A stretch of DNA of 64,000 nt from an uncultured Peptostreptococcaceae bacterium (GTDB lineage Bacteria; Bacillota; Clostridia; Peptostreptococcales; Anaerovoracaceae): contig CAJUQR010000004.1 of the NCBI GenBank assembly GCA_910588185.1, forward strand, positions 26,276 through 90,275, given 5' to 3'. Shown in pieces: positions 54,389 to 63,986 of this stretch. The translations under genes and the position numbers were made by a program. The notes under the pieces were generated by a model. The model was not told where the DNA came from and did no database searches. It saw nothing but the letters and a program-made list of their open reading frames with translations. How positions within the stretch are numbered: the stretch's first letter is position 1; each line of letters starts with the position of its first letter.

Positions 54389-55747
54389 TTAATTTTTTAA
54401 ACTTTGCATTGGAGCCGGAATTCTGCCGCCGCGATTTATCATCTTCTGAGAAGATTGAGAGCGGAGTTTCATTACAGGTCCGTTACCAAGAAGGCCTCCA
54501 AAATCCAGTTCGCTTCCTTCATCAAGACCAATAGCAGGTATAACACGTACTGCAGTGGTTTTTGAATTTACCATGCCTATTGCAGCTTCATCTGCGATTA
54601 TAGCAGCAATAGTTGAATCAGGGGTATCTCCCGGAATAACTATCATATCAAGTCCTACTGAGCAAACAGCGGTCATAGCTTCGAGTTTTTCTATGGATAG
54701 TACACCGTCTCTGGCAGCAGCAATCATGCCGGCATCTTCAGTGACGGGTATAAATGCGCCTGACAGTCCGCCAACACTTGAAGAAGCCATAACACCGCCT
54801 TTTTTAACGGCGTCATTTAACATGGCAAGTGCTGCAGTAGTACCATGAGCTCCACACTGCTCAAGACCGATTTCTTCAAGTATGTGTGCCACTGAATCGC
54901 CTACTGCGGGAGTAGGAGCCAAAGATAAATCTATAATTCCAAAAGGAACGCCCAACATCTTGGAAGCTTCATTTCCTACAAGCTGACCTACTCTTGTGAT
55001 TTTGAAAGCAGTTTTCTTTATAAGTTCTGCAACTTCATTGAGAGAAGCATCGTCAGGAAGCTTGGAAAGGGCGCTGCGCACAACGCCTGGTCCTGAAACA
55101 CCAACGTTTATTACTACGTCAGGTTCGCCCACACCATGAAAAGCTCCTGCCATAAAAGGATTATCTTCTGGTGCATTGCAAAATACTACAAGCTTTGCAG
55201 CTCCTATACATTGTCTTTCTTTAGTAAGTTCTGCGGCTTTTTTCACTGTAGAGCCCATAAGCTTTACAGCATCCATGTTTATGCCGGCTTTTGTTGAACC
55301 TATATTGACAGAAGAACATACAAATTCGGTTTTTTCTAATGCTTCGGGGATTGCAGCGATAAGTTCTTTATCGCCTGCGCTGAATCCCTTTTGTACTAGA
55401 GCACTGAATCCGCCTATAAAATTCACGCCTACTTTACGTGCGGCAGCGTCTAGAGTTAGGGCATATTTGACAGGATCTCCGCCGCTTGCAGCTACCAGCA
55501 TTGCAATTGGGGTAACGCTTATTCGCTTATTTACGATAGGAATTCCATATTTTTTTTCAATAGTTTGGCCCACTTCTACAAGGTTTTTTGCTTTTGAAGT
55601 AATCTTGTTATATACTTTTTCACAAGAACGGTCTATGTCGCTGTCAGCGCAGTCGAGAAGTGAAATTCCCATAGTTATAGTACGTATATCTAAATTTTCA
55701 TCTTGGATCATGGTTATGGTTTCCATGATATCATTAAAGTTAACCAT
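54389..55747 (-). CDS. PFL family protein (UPF0210/DUF711)
   Basis: 452-residue cytoplasmic protein of the UPF0210 family, distantly pyruvate formate-lyase-like in fold, function unknown. [33 protein letters not shown] start, [28 protein letters not shown] and [19 protein letters not shown] are conserved. Always found with an ACT protein upstream, as here (21-base gap). Confidence 0.93.
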   Translation of the reverse strand: MVNFNDIMETITMIQDENLDIRTITMGISLLDCADSDIDRSCEKVYNKITSKAKNLVEVGQTIEKKYGIPIVNKRISVTPIAMLVAASGGDPVKYALTLDAAARKVGVNFIGGFSALVQKGFSAGDKELIAAIPEALEKTEFVCSSVNIGSTKAGINMDAVKLMGSTVKKAAELTKERQCIGAAKLVVFCNAPEDNPFMAGAFHGVGEPDVVINVGVSGPGVVRSALSKLPDDASLNEVAELIKKTAFKITRVGQLVGNEASKMLGVPFGIIDLSLAPTPAVGDSVAHILEEIGLEQCGAHGTTAALAMLNDAVKKGGVMASSSVGGLSGAFIPVTEDAGMIAAARDGVLSIEKLEAMTAVCSVGLDMIVIPGDTPDSTIAAIIADEAAIGMVNSKTTAVRVIPAIGLDEGSELDFGGLLGNGPVMKLRSQSSQKMINRGGRIPAPMQSLKN

Positions 55748-55768
55748 ATTCTAAAATTTTACCTCCGC

Positions 55769-56032
55769 TTATATTCTGTGCATTGAATTGAAAATATCTT
55801 CATGCATAACGTGAATTACCATGTCAGGAACAGAGGTCTTTAAACTTTCTTCCAGAACGTCGAGCTGACATGAAAGTTTACTTATATCGATTACCATTAC
55901 CATACAAAAATATCCCTCTAATATGGACTGGGTTACTTCAAGCACATTGGCATTTTTATCTGCACATGCTGAAGCAACTTTTGCAAGAATTCCAACCATA
56001 TCTTTGCCGATTACTGTTACTACTGCTTTCAT
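55769..56032 (-). CDS. ACT domain protein (UPF0237)
   Basis: 87-residue single ACT domain: MKAVVTVIGKDMVGILAKVA and NVLEVTQSILEGYFCMVMVID. Small-molecule (amino acid) sensor that pairs with the PFL protein. Overlaps the end of the radical SAM gene by 4 bases. Confidence 0.93.
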   Translation of the reverse strand: MKAVVTVIGKDMVGILAKVASACADKNANVLEVTQSILEGYFCMVMVIDISKLSCQLDVLEESLKTSVPDMVIHVMHEDIFNSMHRI

Positions 56033-57099
56033 TTTATATCTCCTTTTTCGATTGTATTAGAGAGGTCGACCGCTAAATATTCATTATCGCTGAGATTTAA
56101 ATCAAGTTTAGAGTCAATTATGTACTTAAAGTCAATCCTCTTATATTTATTTTTAAAATATTGTTTATTTAAAGATTTATGTCCGAATATATTGTTTCTA
56201 CATTTGTCATTACTGACTAAGGCTATAGTATTTACAACGTTGTTATCTTTATATATTTTTTTAATTTGTTCTTCCAAATCTTCACGTGCTATTTGACCTT
56301 CTACAAGCTGTCTGAAAGCCGGATGAAATGTTCCGGCAGTATTATCTTTGTCAGACATTATATCACTTGATTTGAGACCTACACGAATTACATTTATGCC
56401 TGCTTTAGTCAAAATTCTGTACATAGCTGAAGTTCTTAACACAGCGTCTTCTTCTGTCATAGGGACATAGAAGCCTTGTTTCATTTGCTCATAAAGCTCT
56501 GTATCCTTTATAACAACAGTAGGATAAAGACGTGCAATTTCAGGTTTTATTTTAACTGTTTCCATGGCAGAAAACAAGTCGTATTTCAAACTATCTTCAG
56601 GTAGGCCTATCATTAATTGTATTCCCAGGATAAAACCATATTGTTTTATTAAATCGCAGCTTTTATAAATACAGGCAGCATCATGTCCGCGGTTTGATGC
56701 TTTTAGAACTTTTTCTGAGAAAGATTGAACTCCCAGTTCAATCACATCTACTTCGTAAGACTTTAAGTTGTCCAAGACAACCTCGCTGATATAATCGGGT
56801 CTTGTGGAAAGATGTATTTTTTGGATTACACCTTTATCCTTATATTCTTTTGCAACTTTCAGAAACTTATTTTGCTCTTCCATTGGGAGTCCGGTAAAAG
56901 AGCCTCCAAAAAAAGAAAGCTCTATAGTTTCCATATTCATATCAGATAGTGTGGACATGTATTCATTCACGGTTTTGTGAATATCATTGATGGTTACATC
57001 ATCGTTATGTGCTGTTATTTTTCTTTGATTGCAAAATATGCAGTCGTTTGGACAGCCTTTGTGTGGAATAAAGATAGGTATTATTGCATGTTTTTTCAT
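56029..57099 (-). CDS. Elp3-like radical SAM protein
   Basis: 356-residue radical SAM protein. Cluster motif CPNDCIFCNQ near residue 16; GGSFTGLPMEEQNKFL, LSTRPDYI, VDVIELGVQSFSEKVLKASNRGHDA and IGLPEDS follow the Elp3/MiaB-NifB family layout. It is annotated broadly in Firmicutes without a known substrate; tRNA modification is suggested by the family only. Coupled by overlap to genes on both sides. Confidence 0.9.
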   Translation of the reverse strand: MKKHAIIPIFIPHKGCPNDCIFCNQRKITAHNDDVTINDIHKTVNEYMSTLSDMNMETIELSFFGGSFTGLPMEEQNKFLKVAKEYKDKGVIQKIHLSTRPDYISEVVLDNLKSYEVDVIELGVQSFSEKVLKASNRGHDAACIYKSCDLIKQYGFILGIQLMIGLPEDSLKYDLFSAMETVKIKPEIARLYPTVVIKDTELYEQMKQGFYVPMTEEDAVLRTSAMYRILTKAGINVIRVGLKSSDIMSDKDNTAGTFHPAFRQLVEGQIAREDLEEQIKKIYKDNNVVNTIALVSNDKCRNNIFGHKSLNKQYFKNKYKRIDFKYIIDSKLDLNLSDNEYLAVDLSNTIEKGDIK

Positions 57100-57743
57100 G
57101 ATTTTGGATCCTCTATTATAGAACCTATATCTGTAAGAGGGTATTGATTAAAATATACAAGATCAAGGTCACGTTTTTTAATGAAATTTTTAATTATATT
57201 GTAGTCGCTGTGGTTAGTGATATTACCGTTAAAGATTATACTATTTCCAACTTTGCCTGATGCGCCGCCTAAAAATCCATATCTGTAGCCTTTTAGATTT
57301 ACTTGAGCGGGCTGAATCAAAAGAACATCCATACCGGCTTTCTTAGCTGATTTTTCTATTCCTTTGTCTGCAGTTATTATAGAATTTTCGTCTATGACTA
57401 CGCAGTTGCATTTTGTATAACCTTGTGCTACATGAATTTTTATTTGATTTAATTTATCAACAGTATTCATGAGATCAGGTGATGTTATCTTTAAGTTGTG
57501 AATAAAAAACTTACCTGTTGAGCAACCGTTATATATAGCATGACCTGGATAATCAGGCAATAAAAGTCCCGGATCTCCGTGAAATATTTTTTCACCTAGA
57601 TTACACATATATATATCAGGATGAAAAGCAATCGCGGGATCTACAGAGGCTTTTGAGTTTATTTGTTTTATTATGTGGCCGTTATTCTGCAAATATTCTT
57701 GCAGTATATTATTAGCCAGTTTGCTTATATATATCTTGCTCAT
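57096..57743 (-). CDS. DUF6873-like (GME-fold) protein, unknown function
   Basis: 215 residues from the ATG at 57743. AQGYTKCNCVVIDENSIITA and GYRYGFLGGASGKVGNSIIF resemble DUF6873/guanidine-modifying-enzyme-like proteins; the match is from memory and moderate. A GTG at 57758 would extend it by five residues. Neither start has a ribosome site, and a TATAAT lies 6 bases before the ATG, so the message may be leaderless. Confidence 0.75.
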   Translation of the reverse strand: MSKIYISKLANNILQEYLQNNGHIIKQINSKASVDPAIAFHPDIYMCNLGEKIFHGDPGLLLPDYPGHAIYNGCSTGKFFIHNLKITSPDLMNTVDKLNQIKIHVAQGYTKCNCVVIDENSIITADKGIEKSAKKAGMDVLLIQPAQVNLKGYRYGFLGGASGKVGNSIIFNGNITNHSDYNIIKNFIKKRDLDLVYFNQYPLTDIGSIIEDPKS

Positions 57744-57932
57744 GGACTTATTATACACGAAAGAATTGATAATTTATACAATTTTATTTAGGTAAATTTT
57801 AATAAAATTTAAGATGCGATTTTTTGCATGGGGGGTATTAACGACTTTATATTTACTGAATATTTTTTGGTATTTATGCAAAAAAATTTTTAATATTCAC
57901 GTAGAAGCAGAGGTTTTCTTTGGTAGAGTTTT
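57744..57932 (+). other. AT-rich spacer before the repeat block
   Basis: No gene or known signal beyond the minus-strand TATAAT (about 57750-57755) of the preceding gene. Confidence 0.4.
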
Positions 57933-58059
57933 TATGGTATAATGAACGCACGATTATGTTTGCGGCATTGCCGTAAGGAAGCGTTCATTGAATCATAGCG
58001 AGATATCCTTGTAGCTATGGTATAATAACCTCACGGCGCTAGCAAAATCAAAGATTTTG
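57933..58059 (+). repeat. promoter/hairpin repeat, copy 1
   Basis: 127 bp, about 90 percent identical to 58140-58266, period 207 bp. Starts with TATGGTATAAT (57933-57943), has AATGAACGC/GCGTTCATT arms (57941-57949, 57981-57989), CATAGC/GCTATG arms (57994-57999, 58014-58019), a second TATGGTATAAT (58016-58026), and part of a GGCGC...GCGCC hairpin (58035-58064). No coding capacity. Confidence 0.85.
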
Positions 58060-58139
58060 GCGCCTGAGAGAACATTGAACCACAATTTCTGTGCTTTCAG
58101 CACAGGCAGCTATCGCTGCTGCGGCATAAATGCCGCAAT
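58060..58139 (+). repeat. hairpin-rich spacer between repeat copies
   Basis: Three compact hairpins in a row: CTGTGC/GCACAG (58089-58105), GCAGC/GCTGC (58106-58119), and GCGGCA/TGCCGC (58121-58136). Confidence 0.7.
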
Positions 58140-58266
58140 TATGGTATAATTAACGCACGATAATATTTACGGGGTTGCCGCATGGAAGCGTTCATTGAAT
58201 CATAGCGAGATATCCTTGTAGCTATGGTATAATAACCTCACGGCGCTAGCAAAATCAAAGATTTTG
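58140..58266 (+). repeat. promoter/hairpin repeat, copy 2
   Basis: Second copy of the 57933-58059 unit with TATGGTATAAT at 58140-58150 and 58223-58233 and a 9-bp AGCAAAATC/GATTTTGCT hairpin at its end (58248-58268). The 3' continuation (58267-58350) differs from copy 1 and carries CCTGCAA/TTGCAGG and AAAATGT/ACATTTT hairpins, before ung. Confidence 0.85.
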
Positions 58267-58404
58267 CTCAGCCTGCGAAAAACCTGCAATTTTGAGGTGA
58301 TTTGCAGGAAGAAAATGTGTTATTAGCACTACATTTTGGTATACGCTTTAAATACAGGCAGTACATAAATAAAAATTGTTACAGAACTAAAGGAGATAAT
58401 TTAA

Positions 58405-59073
58405 ATGGTTTACATAGGGAACGATTGGGACAATGTATTAGAAGGAGAATTTGAAAAGGACTATTATAAAAAATTAGAGGAATTTTTGGAAGCAGAGTAT
58501 AGAGAACATACCGTTTATCCTCCAAAAGAAAATCTTTTTAATGCTCTGAAATTTTCATCTTATGAAGATACAAAAGTAGTTATATTGGGACAAGATCCTT
58601 ATCATGAACCTAATCAGGCGCATGGATTGTGTTTTTCTGTAAACAAAGGCGTTAAGGTTCCGCCTTCACTTGTAAACATATATAAAGAAATTCAATCGGA
58701 TTTGGGGCTGATACCTCCAAATCACGGCTGTCTTGAAGATTGGGCACGGCAGGGCGTTCTGCTTTTGAATACTGTGCTTACGGTAAGGCGGGGTGAAGCT
58801 AATTCGCATAAAGGTAAAGGATGGGAGATTTTTACTGATAGAATAGTTAAGCTTTTAAATGAGAGAGAAAAACCTATGGTATTTATATTGTGGGGAGCAA
58901 ATGCAAAATCAAAGAAAGCTCTTATAACGAATAAGGAGCACATGATAATTACAGGAGTACATCCAAGTCCTCTGTCTGCATTTAATGGATTTTTTGGAGG
59001 CGGATATTTTAGCAAGGCAAATAGATTTTTAGAAGTTACAGGACAAGAACCCATAAATTGGGAAATTAAATAA
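58405..59073 (+). CDS. ung: uracil-DNA glycosylase
   Basis: 222-residue family-1 UDG that removes uracil from DNA. Catalytic Asp in [18 protein letters not shown], uracil-binding LLLNTVLTV, and the HPSPLSA leucine loop are intact. GGAG precedes the ATG. The repeat block lies directly upstream. Confidence 0.97.
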   Translation: MVYIGNDWDNVLEGEFEKDYYKKLEEFLEAEYREHTVYPPKENLFNALKFSSYEDTKVVILGQDPYHEPNQAHGLCFSVNKGVKVPPSLVNIYKEIQSDLGLIPPNHGCLEDWARQGVLLLNTVLTVRRGEANSHKGKGWEIFTDRIVKLLNEREKPMVFILWGANAKSKKALITNKEHMIITGVHPSPLSAFNGFFGGGYFSKANRFLEVTGQEPINWEIK

Positions 59074-59147
59074 TATATGAGTAAAACAGAAAAAATCCTT
59101 TCTTGCTTGCTGTGTTGTTTATATAATATACAGGTGAGGTGATAAAT

Positions 59148-60095
59148 ATGAAAATCGACAAAAGAATAATTTCGTTATTTTTTATCGTTATGATTTTTGT
59201 ATTATCTGGTTGTAATGGTGGAGATAGTCAGTCCGTAAAACAAGGCAGCGGCAGCAGGGACAATACCCCCATCGTGTTGGAGCCTAAGGCAAGCGGAGAA
59301 AATATAATAGGAAATGAAAAAATCATATTTGATATTTCAAATACCGATGACGGATATATAATGGCAAAATATGAAGGTGATAACGCAAAGGTTAAGGTAA
59401 GAATTCAAAACCCCGGGCAGAATGAGCCGTATACTTATGATGTTTCAGAAGGATACAATGTTTTCCCTTTAACCGGCGGCGATGGTCAATATACAGTTTC
59501 TGCTTATGAGAATATTTCTGATAATAAGTACAGTCAGCTGTATACAAAGACGATTCAGGTAAATATAGATGATGAATTGTCCCCTTATTTATATCCAAAT
59601 CAATTTGTCAATTTTGATTCATCGACAAAAGCCATAGATAAAGGCAGTGAAATTGTTAAAAATGCAGATAACGATTTAGATGCTGTTAAATATGTCTATG
59701 ATTATGTTATTAATAACATAAGTTATGATGGTGACAAAGCTGATTTAATTAAAAAAGGAAAATTATCAGGATATTTGCCTAAAGTAGATGAAACATTAGA
59801 AGAAAAGAAGGGAATCTGCTTCGATTATTCAGCTGTAATGGCGACTATGCTTAGAACGCAAAATATCCCTACTCGTATGATGATAGGCTATGTTTCACTT
59901 CCAAGCGGAAGTTTGTATCACGCTTGGATAAGTGTGTATATTGAAGATATAGGCTGGGTAGATGACCTGATAGAGTTTGATGGTAAAAACTGGTCCATGA
60001 TGGATCCCACACTTATTTCAGATGGAAAAAACAGTTCTGAAATAAGAGACTTTACTTCAAATAAAGATAACTACTTGATTAAATATTTATATTAA
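59148..60095 (+). CDS. transglutaminase-domain lipoprotein
   Basis: 315-residue exported lipoprotein: lipobox LSGC (Cys about 22), a beta-rich N-terminal half (DISNTDDGYIMAKYEG), and a transglutaminase-like domain with catalytic Cys in KKGICFDYSAVMATMLR, His in YHAWISVYIE and Asp in MMDPT. Such proteins act as proteases or cross-linkers at the surface. ATG 59148 follows GAGGTGATAA. It is 18 bases before the pilus genes and probably part of that operon. Confidence 0.88.
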   Translation: MKIDKRIISLFFIVMIFVLSGCNGGDSQSVKQGSGSRDNTPIVLEPKASGENIIGNEKIIFDISNTDDGYIMAKYEGDNAKVKVRIQNPGQNEPYTYDVSEGYNVFPLTGGDGQYTVSAYENISDNKYSQLYTKTIQVNIDDELSPYLYPNQFVNFDSSTKAIDKGSEIVKNADNDLDAVKYVYDYVINNISYDGDKADLIKKGKLSGYLPKVDETLEEKKGICFDYSAVMATMLRTQNIPTRMMIGYVSLPSGSLYHAWISVYIEDIGWVDDLIEFDGKNWSMMDPTLISDGKNSSEIRDFTSNKDNYLIKYLY

Positions 60096-60113
60096 ACGGG
60101 GGAGGACGGTTGT

Positions 60114-61151
60114 ATGAAAGCAAATCAGCTGACAAATCGTGAAATTGATTCATTCAGTACACAGATGGCATTGGTACTTCATGCTGGAATATCTGCCTAT
60201 GAAGGCATTGCTATTATGAATGAAGACGCGGGAAGTGAAGAATTAAAGCCTGTACTGGCAGATATATACAAACATTTAGAGAATGGAGAAAGCTTTCATG
60301 ATGCACTGGCTGCAACATCTGCATTTCCGGATTATTTTTTAAAGATGGTACAGATAGGAGAAATGTCAGGTAGGCTTGATGAAGTTATGGAGTCCCTTAG
60401 CGTTCATTATCGTCGCATGCACGATAACAGCGAAAGCATAAAGAGTGCTGTTACATATCCTTTTGTTATGATTATAATGATGTTGGTGGTAGTGGGAGTT
60501 TTGATAACCCAAGTGCTGCCTATATTCAATCAGGTGTTCAGCCAACTTGGAAGTTCTATAACGGGTTTTTCAAAGATGGTTTTAGATCTTGGAATGACAC
60601 TTTCAAATTACTCTTATATATTCATAGGCATAATAGTTGTAATTATGATTTTGTTCTTGTACTTTACTAAAAGTGAATCTGGAAAGATGAAATTATATAA
60701 CTTTTTTGCAAAATGGCGGTTTACAAGGAAACTATCTTTAAAACTGGCATTGTCTCAGTTCACAAGCGGTATGTCTATTGCTTTAAGCAGTGGCCTTGAT
60801 ATAGACCAGAGTCTTGAGATGTCAAAAGAATTGATAAATCATAAAGAACTTATGGATAAGATTACAAAGGTTCAAATGTCATTGGCAGAAAAAGATTTGG
60901 CGACCAGTCTTGTTGAGATGGGAGTTTTTAATGGTATGTATGCCAGATTGGTGAAAATAGGAAATAAGACCGGTCATATGGATGATATAATGAGAGAAAT
61001 TGCAGACCAATACGACCGTGAAACTAATGAAAGAATTTTGAATTTAATCGGTATTATAGAACCTACCCTTGTGGCTATATTATCGATTTTAGTAGGTATA
61101 ATCTTATTGAGTGTTATGCTGCCGCTTATAGGCATCATGTCGAGTTTGTAA
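60114..61151 (+). CDS. pilC: type IV pilus/type II secretion inner membrane protein PilC/GspF
   Basis: 345-residue platform protein of a pilus or secretion machine, with two T2SSF domains (about 15-130 and 210-330), each with SFHDAL/EMSGRLDEVMESLS-like cytoplasmic helices, and three membrane helices (about 115-140, 165-188, 315-340). Works with the PilT-like ATPase at the end of the operon. Confidence 0.92.
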   Translation: MKANQLTNREIDSFSTQMALVLHAGISAYEGIAIMNEDAGSEELKPVLADIYKHLENGESFHDALAATSAFPDYFLKMVQIGEMSGRLDEVMESLSVHYRRMHDNSESIKSAVTYPFVMIIMMLVVVGVLITQVLPIFNQVFSQLGSSITGFSKMVLDLGMTLSNYSYIFIGIIVVIMILFLYFTKSESGKMKLYNFFAKWRFTRKLSLKLALSQFTSGMSIALSSGLDIDQSLEMSKELINHKELMDKITKVQMSLAEKDLATSLVEMGVFNGMYARLVKIGNKTGHMDDIMREIADQYDRETNERILNLIGIIEPTLVAILSILVGIILLSVMLPLIGIMSSL

Positions 61152-61152
61152 T

Positions 61153-61449
61153 ATGAAACAGTTATATAGATATTGGATTACGATTTTTTCGATTATTATC
61201 ATTTTTATATTTGTTGTATTTGGATTTAGAGGTATTGACGAAAGTACAAGACAGCAACAAAGGGAAAGTTTGGAAAAGGCTTTGAATCGTGGCGTTTTAC
61301 AGTGTTATGCACAAGAGGGACGCTATCCTGAAAGTCTTGATTATCTTGTTCAAAATTATCATATTATTTATGATGAAGAAGCTTTTGAGATTAAATATCA
61401 AACCGTTGCCAGCAATATAGTTCCCGATGTTACAATTATTGAAAAGTAG
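61153..61449 (+). CDS. small membrane-anchored protein of the pilus operon
   Basis: 98 residues: a membrane helix (7-27) and a charged extracytoplasmic part with QRESLEKALNRGVLQCYAQEG and YPESLDYL, a layout like minor pilins, though without an obvious prepilin cleavage glycine. Function unknown. Directly follows pilC. Confidence 0.75.
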   Translation: MKQLYRYWITIFSIIIIFIFVVFGFRGIDESTRQQQRESLEKALNRGVLQCYAQEGRYPESLDYLVQNYHIIYDEEAFEIKYQTVASNIVPDVTIIEK

Positions 61450-61461
61450 GGAGGAGCACTT

Positions 61462-61956
61462 ATGAGGTATAAGGCGGCTAAACGCCATACAATTGACTTT
61501 GTCTTTGTTTTGATGCTATTTTTAATATTTTCCATAAGCTCCCTTGCAGTTGTTTATATAGGAAGCCAAGTTTATTCTTCAACGGTGGAAACTATGGACG
61601 ATAAATTCAACCAGAATGTTGTAATGGATTATTTGATTGAGAAAGTAAGGCAGACCGATGCAGAAAATTGTATAAGTGTTGAAAATGTAAACGGAACAGA
61701 TGTATTGTGTTTGCATGAAAAATACGGAGATAAAGATTATACTACTTATATTTATGAAGATGAAAATAAGCTAAAAGAACTATTTATAAGTGATGAGGAG
61801 ATTTTTTCAGCGCAAAAGGGACAGGCAGTCATGGATGTAGACAGTGTTTCTTTTTCTGTTGAAAAATCGCTGCTTACTGTAGAGATTACTACAGGCGGTG
61901 AAACAAGAACAGCCTATGCTTCTATCGTAGGAGGACAAGATTATGAAGCACAGTAA
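61462..61956 (+). CDS. DUF4860-like membrane-anchored protein
   Basis: 164 residues with an N-terminal membrane helix (13-37) after a basic start (RYKAAKRHTIDFVFVLMLF) and a beta-rich extracytoplasmic domain. Resembles DUF4860 proteins found in Clostridia pilus-like operons; probably a minor pilin-like component. Overlaps the next gene by 14 bases. Confidence 0.75.
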   Translation: MRYKAAKRHTIDFVFVLMLFLIFSISSLAVVYIGSQVYSSTVETMDDKFNQNVVMDYLIEKVRQTDAENCISVENVNGTDVLCLHEKYGDKDYTTYIYEDENKLKELFISDEEIFSAQKGQAVMDVDSVSFSVEKSLLTVEITTGGETRTAYASIVGGQDYEAQ

Positions 61957-62326
61957 AACAGGATTATTTCTTATGGAACTTATTGTGGGTATTTTGTTCT
62001 TTGCCTTGGCAGGAGCCTTATGTGTACAGCTTTTTGTAAAAGCCAACACTATGAATGAAGAGAGCGTTTGTAAGGATCAAGGAATGAGAATTGCAGCAAA
62101 TATTGTTGAAGTTTATAAAAATGATAAAACGAATGATTTAGTCAATGAGGGAATTGTGTATTTTGATGATTTTGGTCAGGCTGTAGATAAAAAAGATGCA
62201 ACATATGAGGCAGATATAAAAAAGAATGGCGATGCGATTACCGTTCAAGTTGTTCATGATGAAGAAGTGATATATACTTTGGATTATTACAATTATCAGC
62301 AAAGGAAGTGGCAAATTGAAAGATAG
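61943..62326 (+). CDS. type IV prepilin-like protein
   Basis: 127 residues. N-terminus KTGLFLMELIVGILFFALAG has the prepilin form: a Gly before the cleavage site, hydrophobic helix, and Glu at mature position +5. The rest is a short globular domain. Likely the pilin or a minor pilin of this operon. Overlaps the next gene by 11 bases. Confidence 0.8.
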   Translation: MKHSKTGLFLMELIVGILFFALAGALCVQLFVKANTMNEESVCKDQGMRIAANIVEVYKNDKTNDLVNEGIVYFDDFGQAVDKKDATYEADIKKNGDAITVQVVHDEEVIYTLDYYNYQQRKWQIER

Positions 62327-62771
62327 AAAACTTACCATGAATATAGGTATTATTTCTTTTATAATTGTATTTGTTATTTTGTGTTTGGTTACTTTTGCTG
62401 TACTTTCTTTAGTAAGTGCCAATTCCAATTTGAATATGACTAATAAAAGTGTTGAACATACCACGGAATATTATAAAATATCGTCTAAAGGTGAAGAAGC
62501 TTTAGAAAAGATTGATGATAAATTGTACGAGATTTATCAGAAATCGTCTTCTGCTAAAGAGTATTATGACAGACTTGGAGTATTAACTGAAGAATTTTCT
62601 GATTTGATGGTTTATGACAGAATAATCAAGTTTAGTATTACAGAAAATGAATTAAAATTAACAGTTGAAATAGAGGCCACTTATCCGGGAGATACCTTAT
62701 ATAAATTAAAGAGTCATAAGGTGTTACCTAGCTCGGAATGGAATCCTGACCAAAGTATAGATATATTGTAG
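62316..62771 (+). CDS. membrane-anchored protein of the pilus operon, unknown function
   Basis: 151 residues from a TTG at 62316 with AAAGGAAG upstream. A membrane helix (9-34) and an extracytoplasmic domain with a short coiled segment (SKGEEALEKIDDKLYEIYQK). No cleavage motif. Ends 9 bases before the ATPase gene. Confidence 0.75.
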   Translation: MKDRKLTMNIGIISFIIVFVILCLVTFAVLSLVSANSNLNMTNKSVEHTTEYYKISSKGEEALEKIDDKLYEIYQKSSSAKEYYDRLGVLTEEFSDLMVYDRIIKFSITENELKLTVEIEATYPGDTLYKLKSHKVLPSSEWNPDQSIDIL

Positions 62772-62780
62772 GAGGATATA

Positions 62781-63845
62781 ATGGAAGTAAAAGAATTGCT
62801 TAGTAAAGCTGTTGACAATAAGGCTGCGGATATATTCATAGTAGCAGGTAGGCCGGCAACTATGAAAGTTTACGGAAATCTTGTGAATATATCGGAAGAA
62901 CGTTTATTGCCTGATTCTACTTATAATATTATAAAAGAAATCTATGGACTAGCTAATAACCGTAATATGAGTAAACTTGAAGAGCAGGGAGATGATGATT
63001 TTTCATTTTCAGTTGCCGGGCTTTCCAGGTTTAGAGTAAGCACGTATAAACAGAGAGGCTCATTTGCTGCAGTAATTCGTATTATTTCTTTTGAACTTCC
63101 TAGTCCGTCAGACATAGGAATTCCTCAGGACATAATTGAATTTGCTGATATTAATAAGGGACTCGTTTTGGTGACTGGACCTGCCGGAATGGGAAAAAGT
63201 ACGACTCAGGCATGTATGATAGACCATATTAACAGAACCAGATCCAAGCATATCATCACTCTTGAAGATCCTATAGAGTATTTGCATTCTCATAAGAATA
63301 GTATAGTTTCGCAAAGGGAGATTACTATAGACAGCGCATCTTATGTTAATGCGCTAAGGGCTGCATTAAGACAAGCGCCTGACGTAATATTGCTTGGTGA
63401 GATGAGAGACTATGAAACCATCAATATTGCACTTACAGCAGCAGAGACCGGACATACGGTGATTTCTACACTGCATACGCTTGGCGCAGCTACAACAATA
63501 GACCGTATTATCGATGTGTTTCCTGCAAATCAACAGAGACAAGTGGCATTGCAATTGTCTATGACACTGGAAACAGTTATTTCGCAGCAGTTGGTACCTA
63601 CAATCTCCGGTAAACTTGTTCCTGCTTTTGAAATTATGCAGGCAAATCCTGCCGTAAGAAATATGATTAGAGAAAATAAGGTTCATCAGATAGATGGAAT
63701 AATCGCTTCGGGAGCCAATGAGCATATGCTCAGCATGGAAAACAGTTTGCTTTCTTTATATAAAGAAGGATTGATTACTGAAGAAACAGCGATTCTATAT
63801 TCGATGAATCAAGAAGTTATGGAAAGAAAATTAAATGTACGGTAA
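62781..63845 (+). CDS. pilT: PilT-like type IV pilus ATPase
   Basis: 354-residue hexameric ATPase. N-terminal KAADIFIVAGRPATMKVYGN, Walker A GPAGMGKST, Asp box ITLEDPIEYLH, Walker B VILLGEMRDYETI, and HTVISTLHTLGAA follow PilT. It lacks the tetracysteine of PilB extension ATPases. It is the only ATPase in this operon, so it may power both assembly and retraction, or the extension ATPase is encoded elsewhere. A terminator follows at 63862-63897. Confidence 0.92.
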   Translation: MEVKELLSKAVDNKAADIFIVAGRPATMKVYGNLVNISEERLLPDSTYNIIKEIYGLANNRNMSKLEEQGDDDFSFSVAGLSRFRVSTYKQRGSFAAVIRIISFELPSPSDIGIPQDIIEFADINKGLVLVTGPAGMGKSTTQACMIDHINRTRSKHIITLEDPIEYLHSHKNSIVSQREITIDSASYVNALRAALRQAPDVILLGEMRDYETINIALTAAETGHTVISTLHTLGAATTIDRIIDVFPANQQRQVALQLSMTLETVISQQLVPTISGKLVPAFEIMQANPAVRNMIRENKVHQIDGIIASGANEHMLSMENSLLSLYKEGLITEETAILYSMNQEVMERKLNVR

Positions 63846-63861
63846 CAATTTGTGTATGAAT

Positions 63862-63897
63862 AAAGACCTGAACTTGAAAGAGTTTCAGGTCTTTTTT
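63862..63897 (+). terminator. terminator of the pilus operon
   Basis: AAAGACCTGAA (63862-63872) and TTCAGGTCTTT (63884-63894), T tract. Confidence 0.88.
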
Positions 63898-63986
63898 GAT
63901 TATAAATCGGTTAGTTTTTTTAAAAGAAAATATAATCAAAATATCATGGAGCTTAACTATTTAATTAGAAAAAACCAAAATTTTCC

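Noticed and set aside
57933..58266. CRISPR-like repetition
   Set aside because: Only two units of 127 bp with a structured 80-bp spacer and no cas genes.
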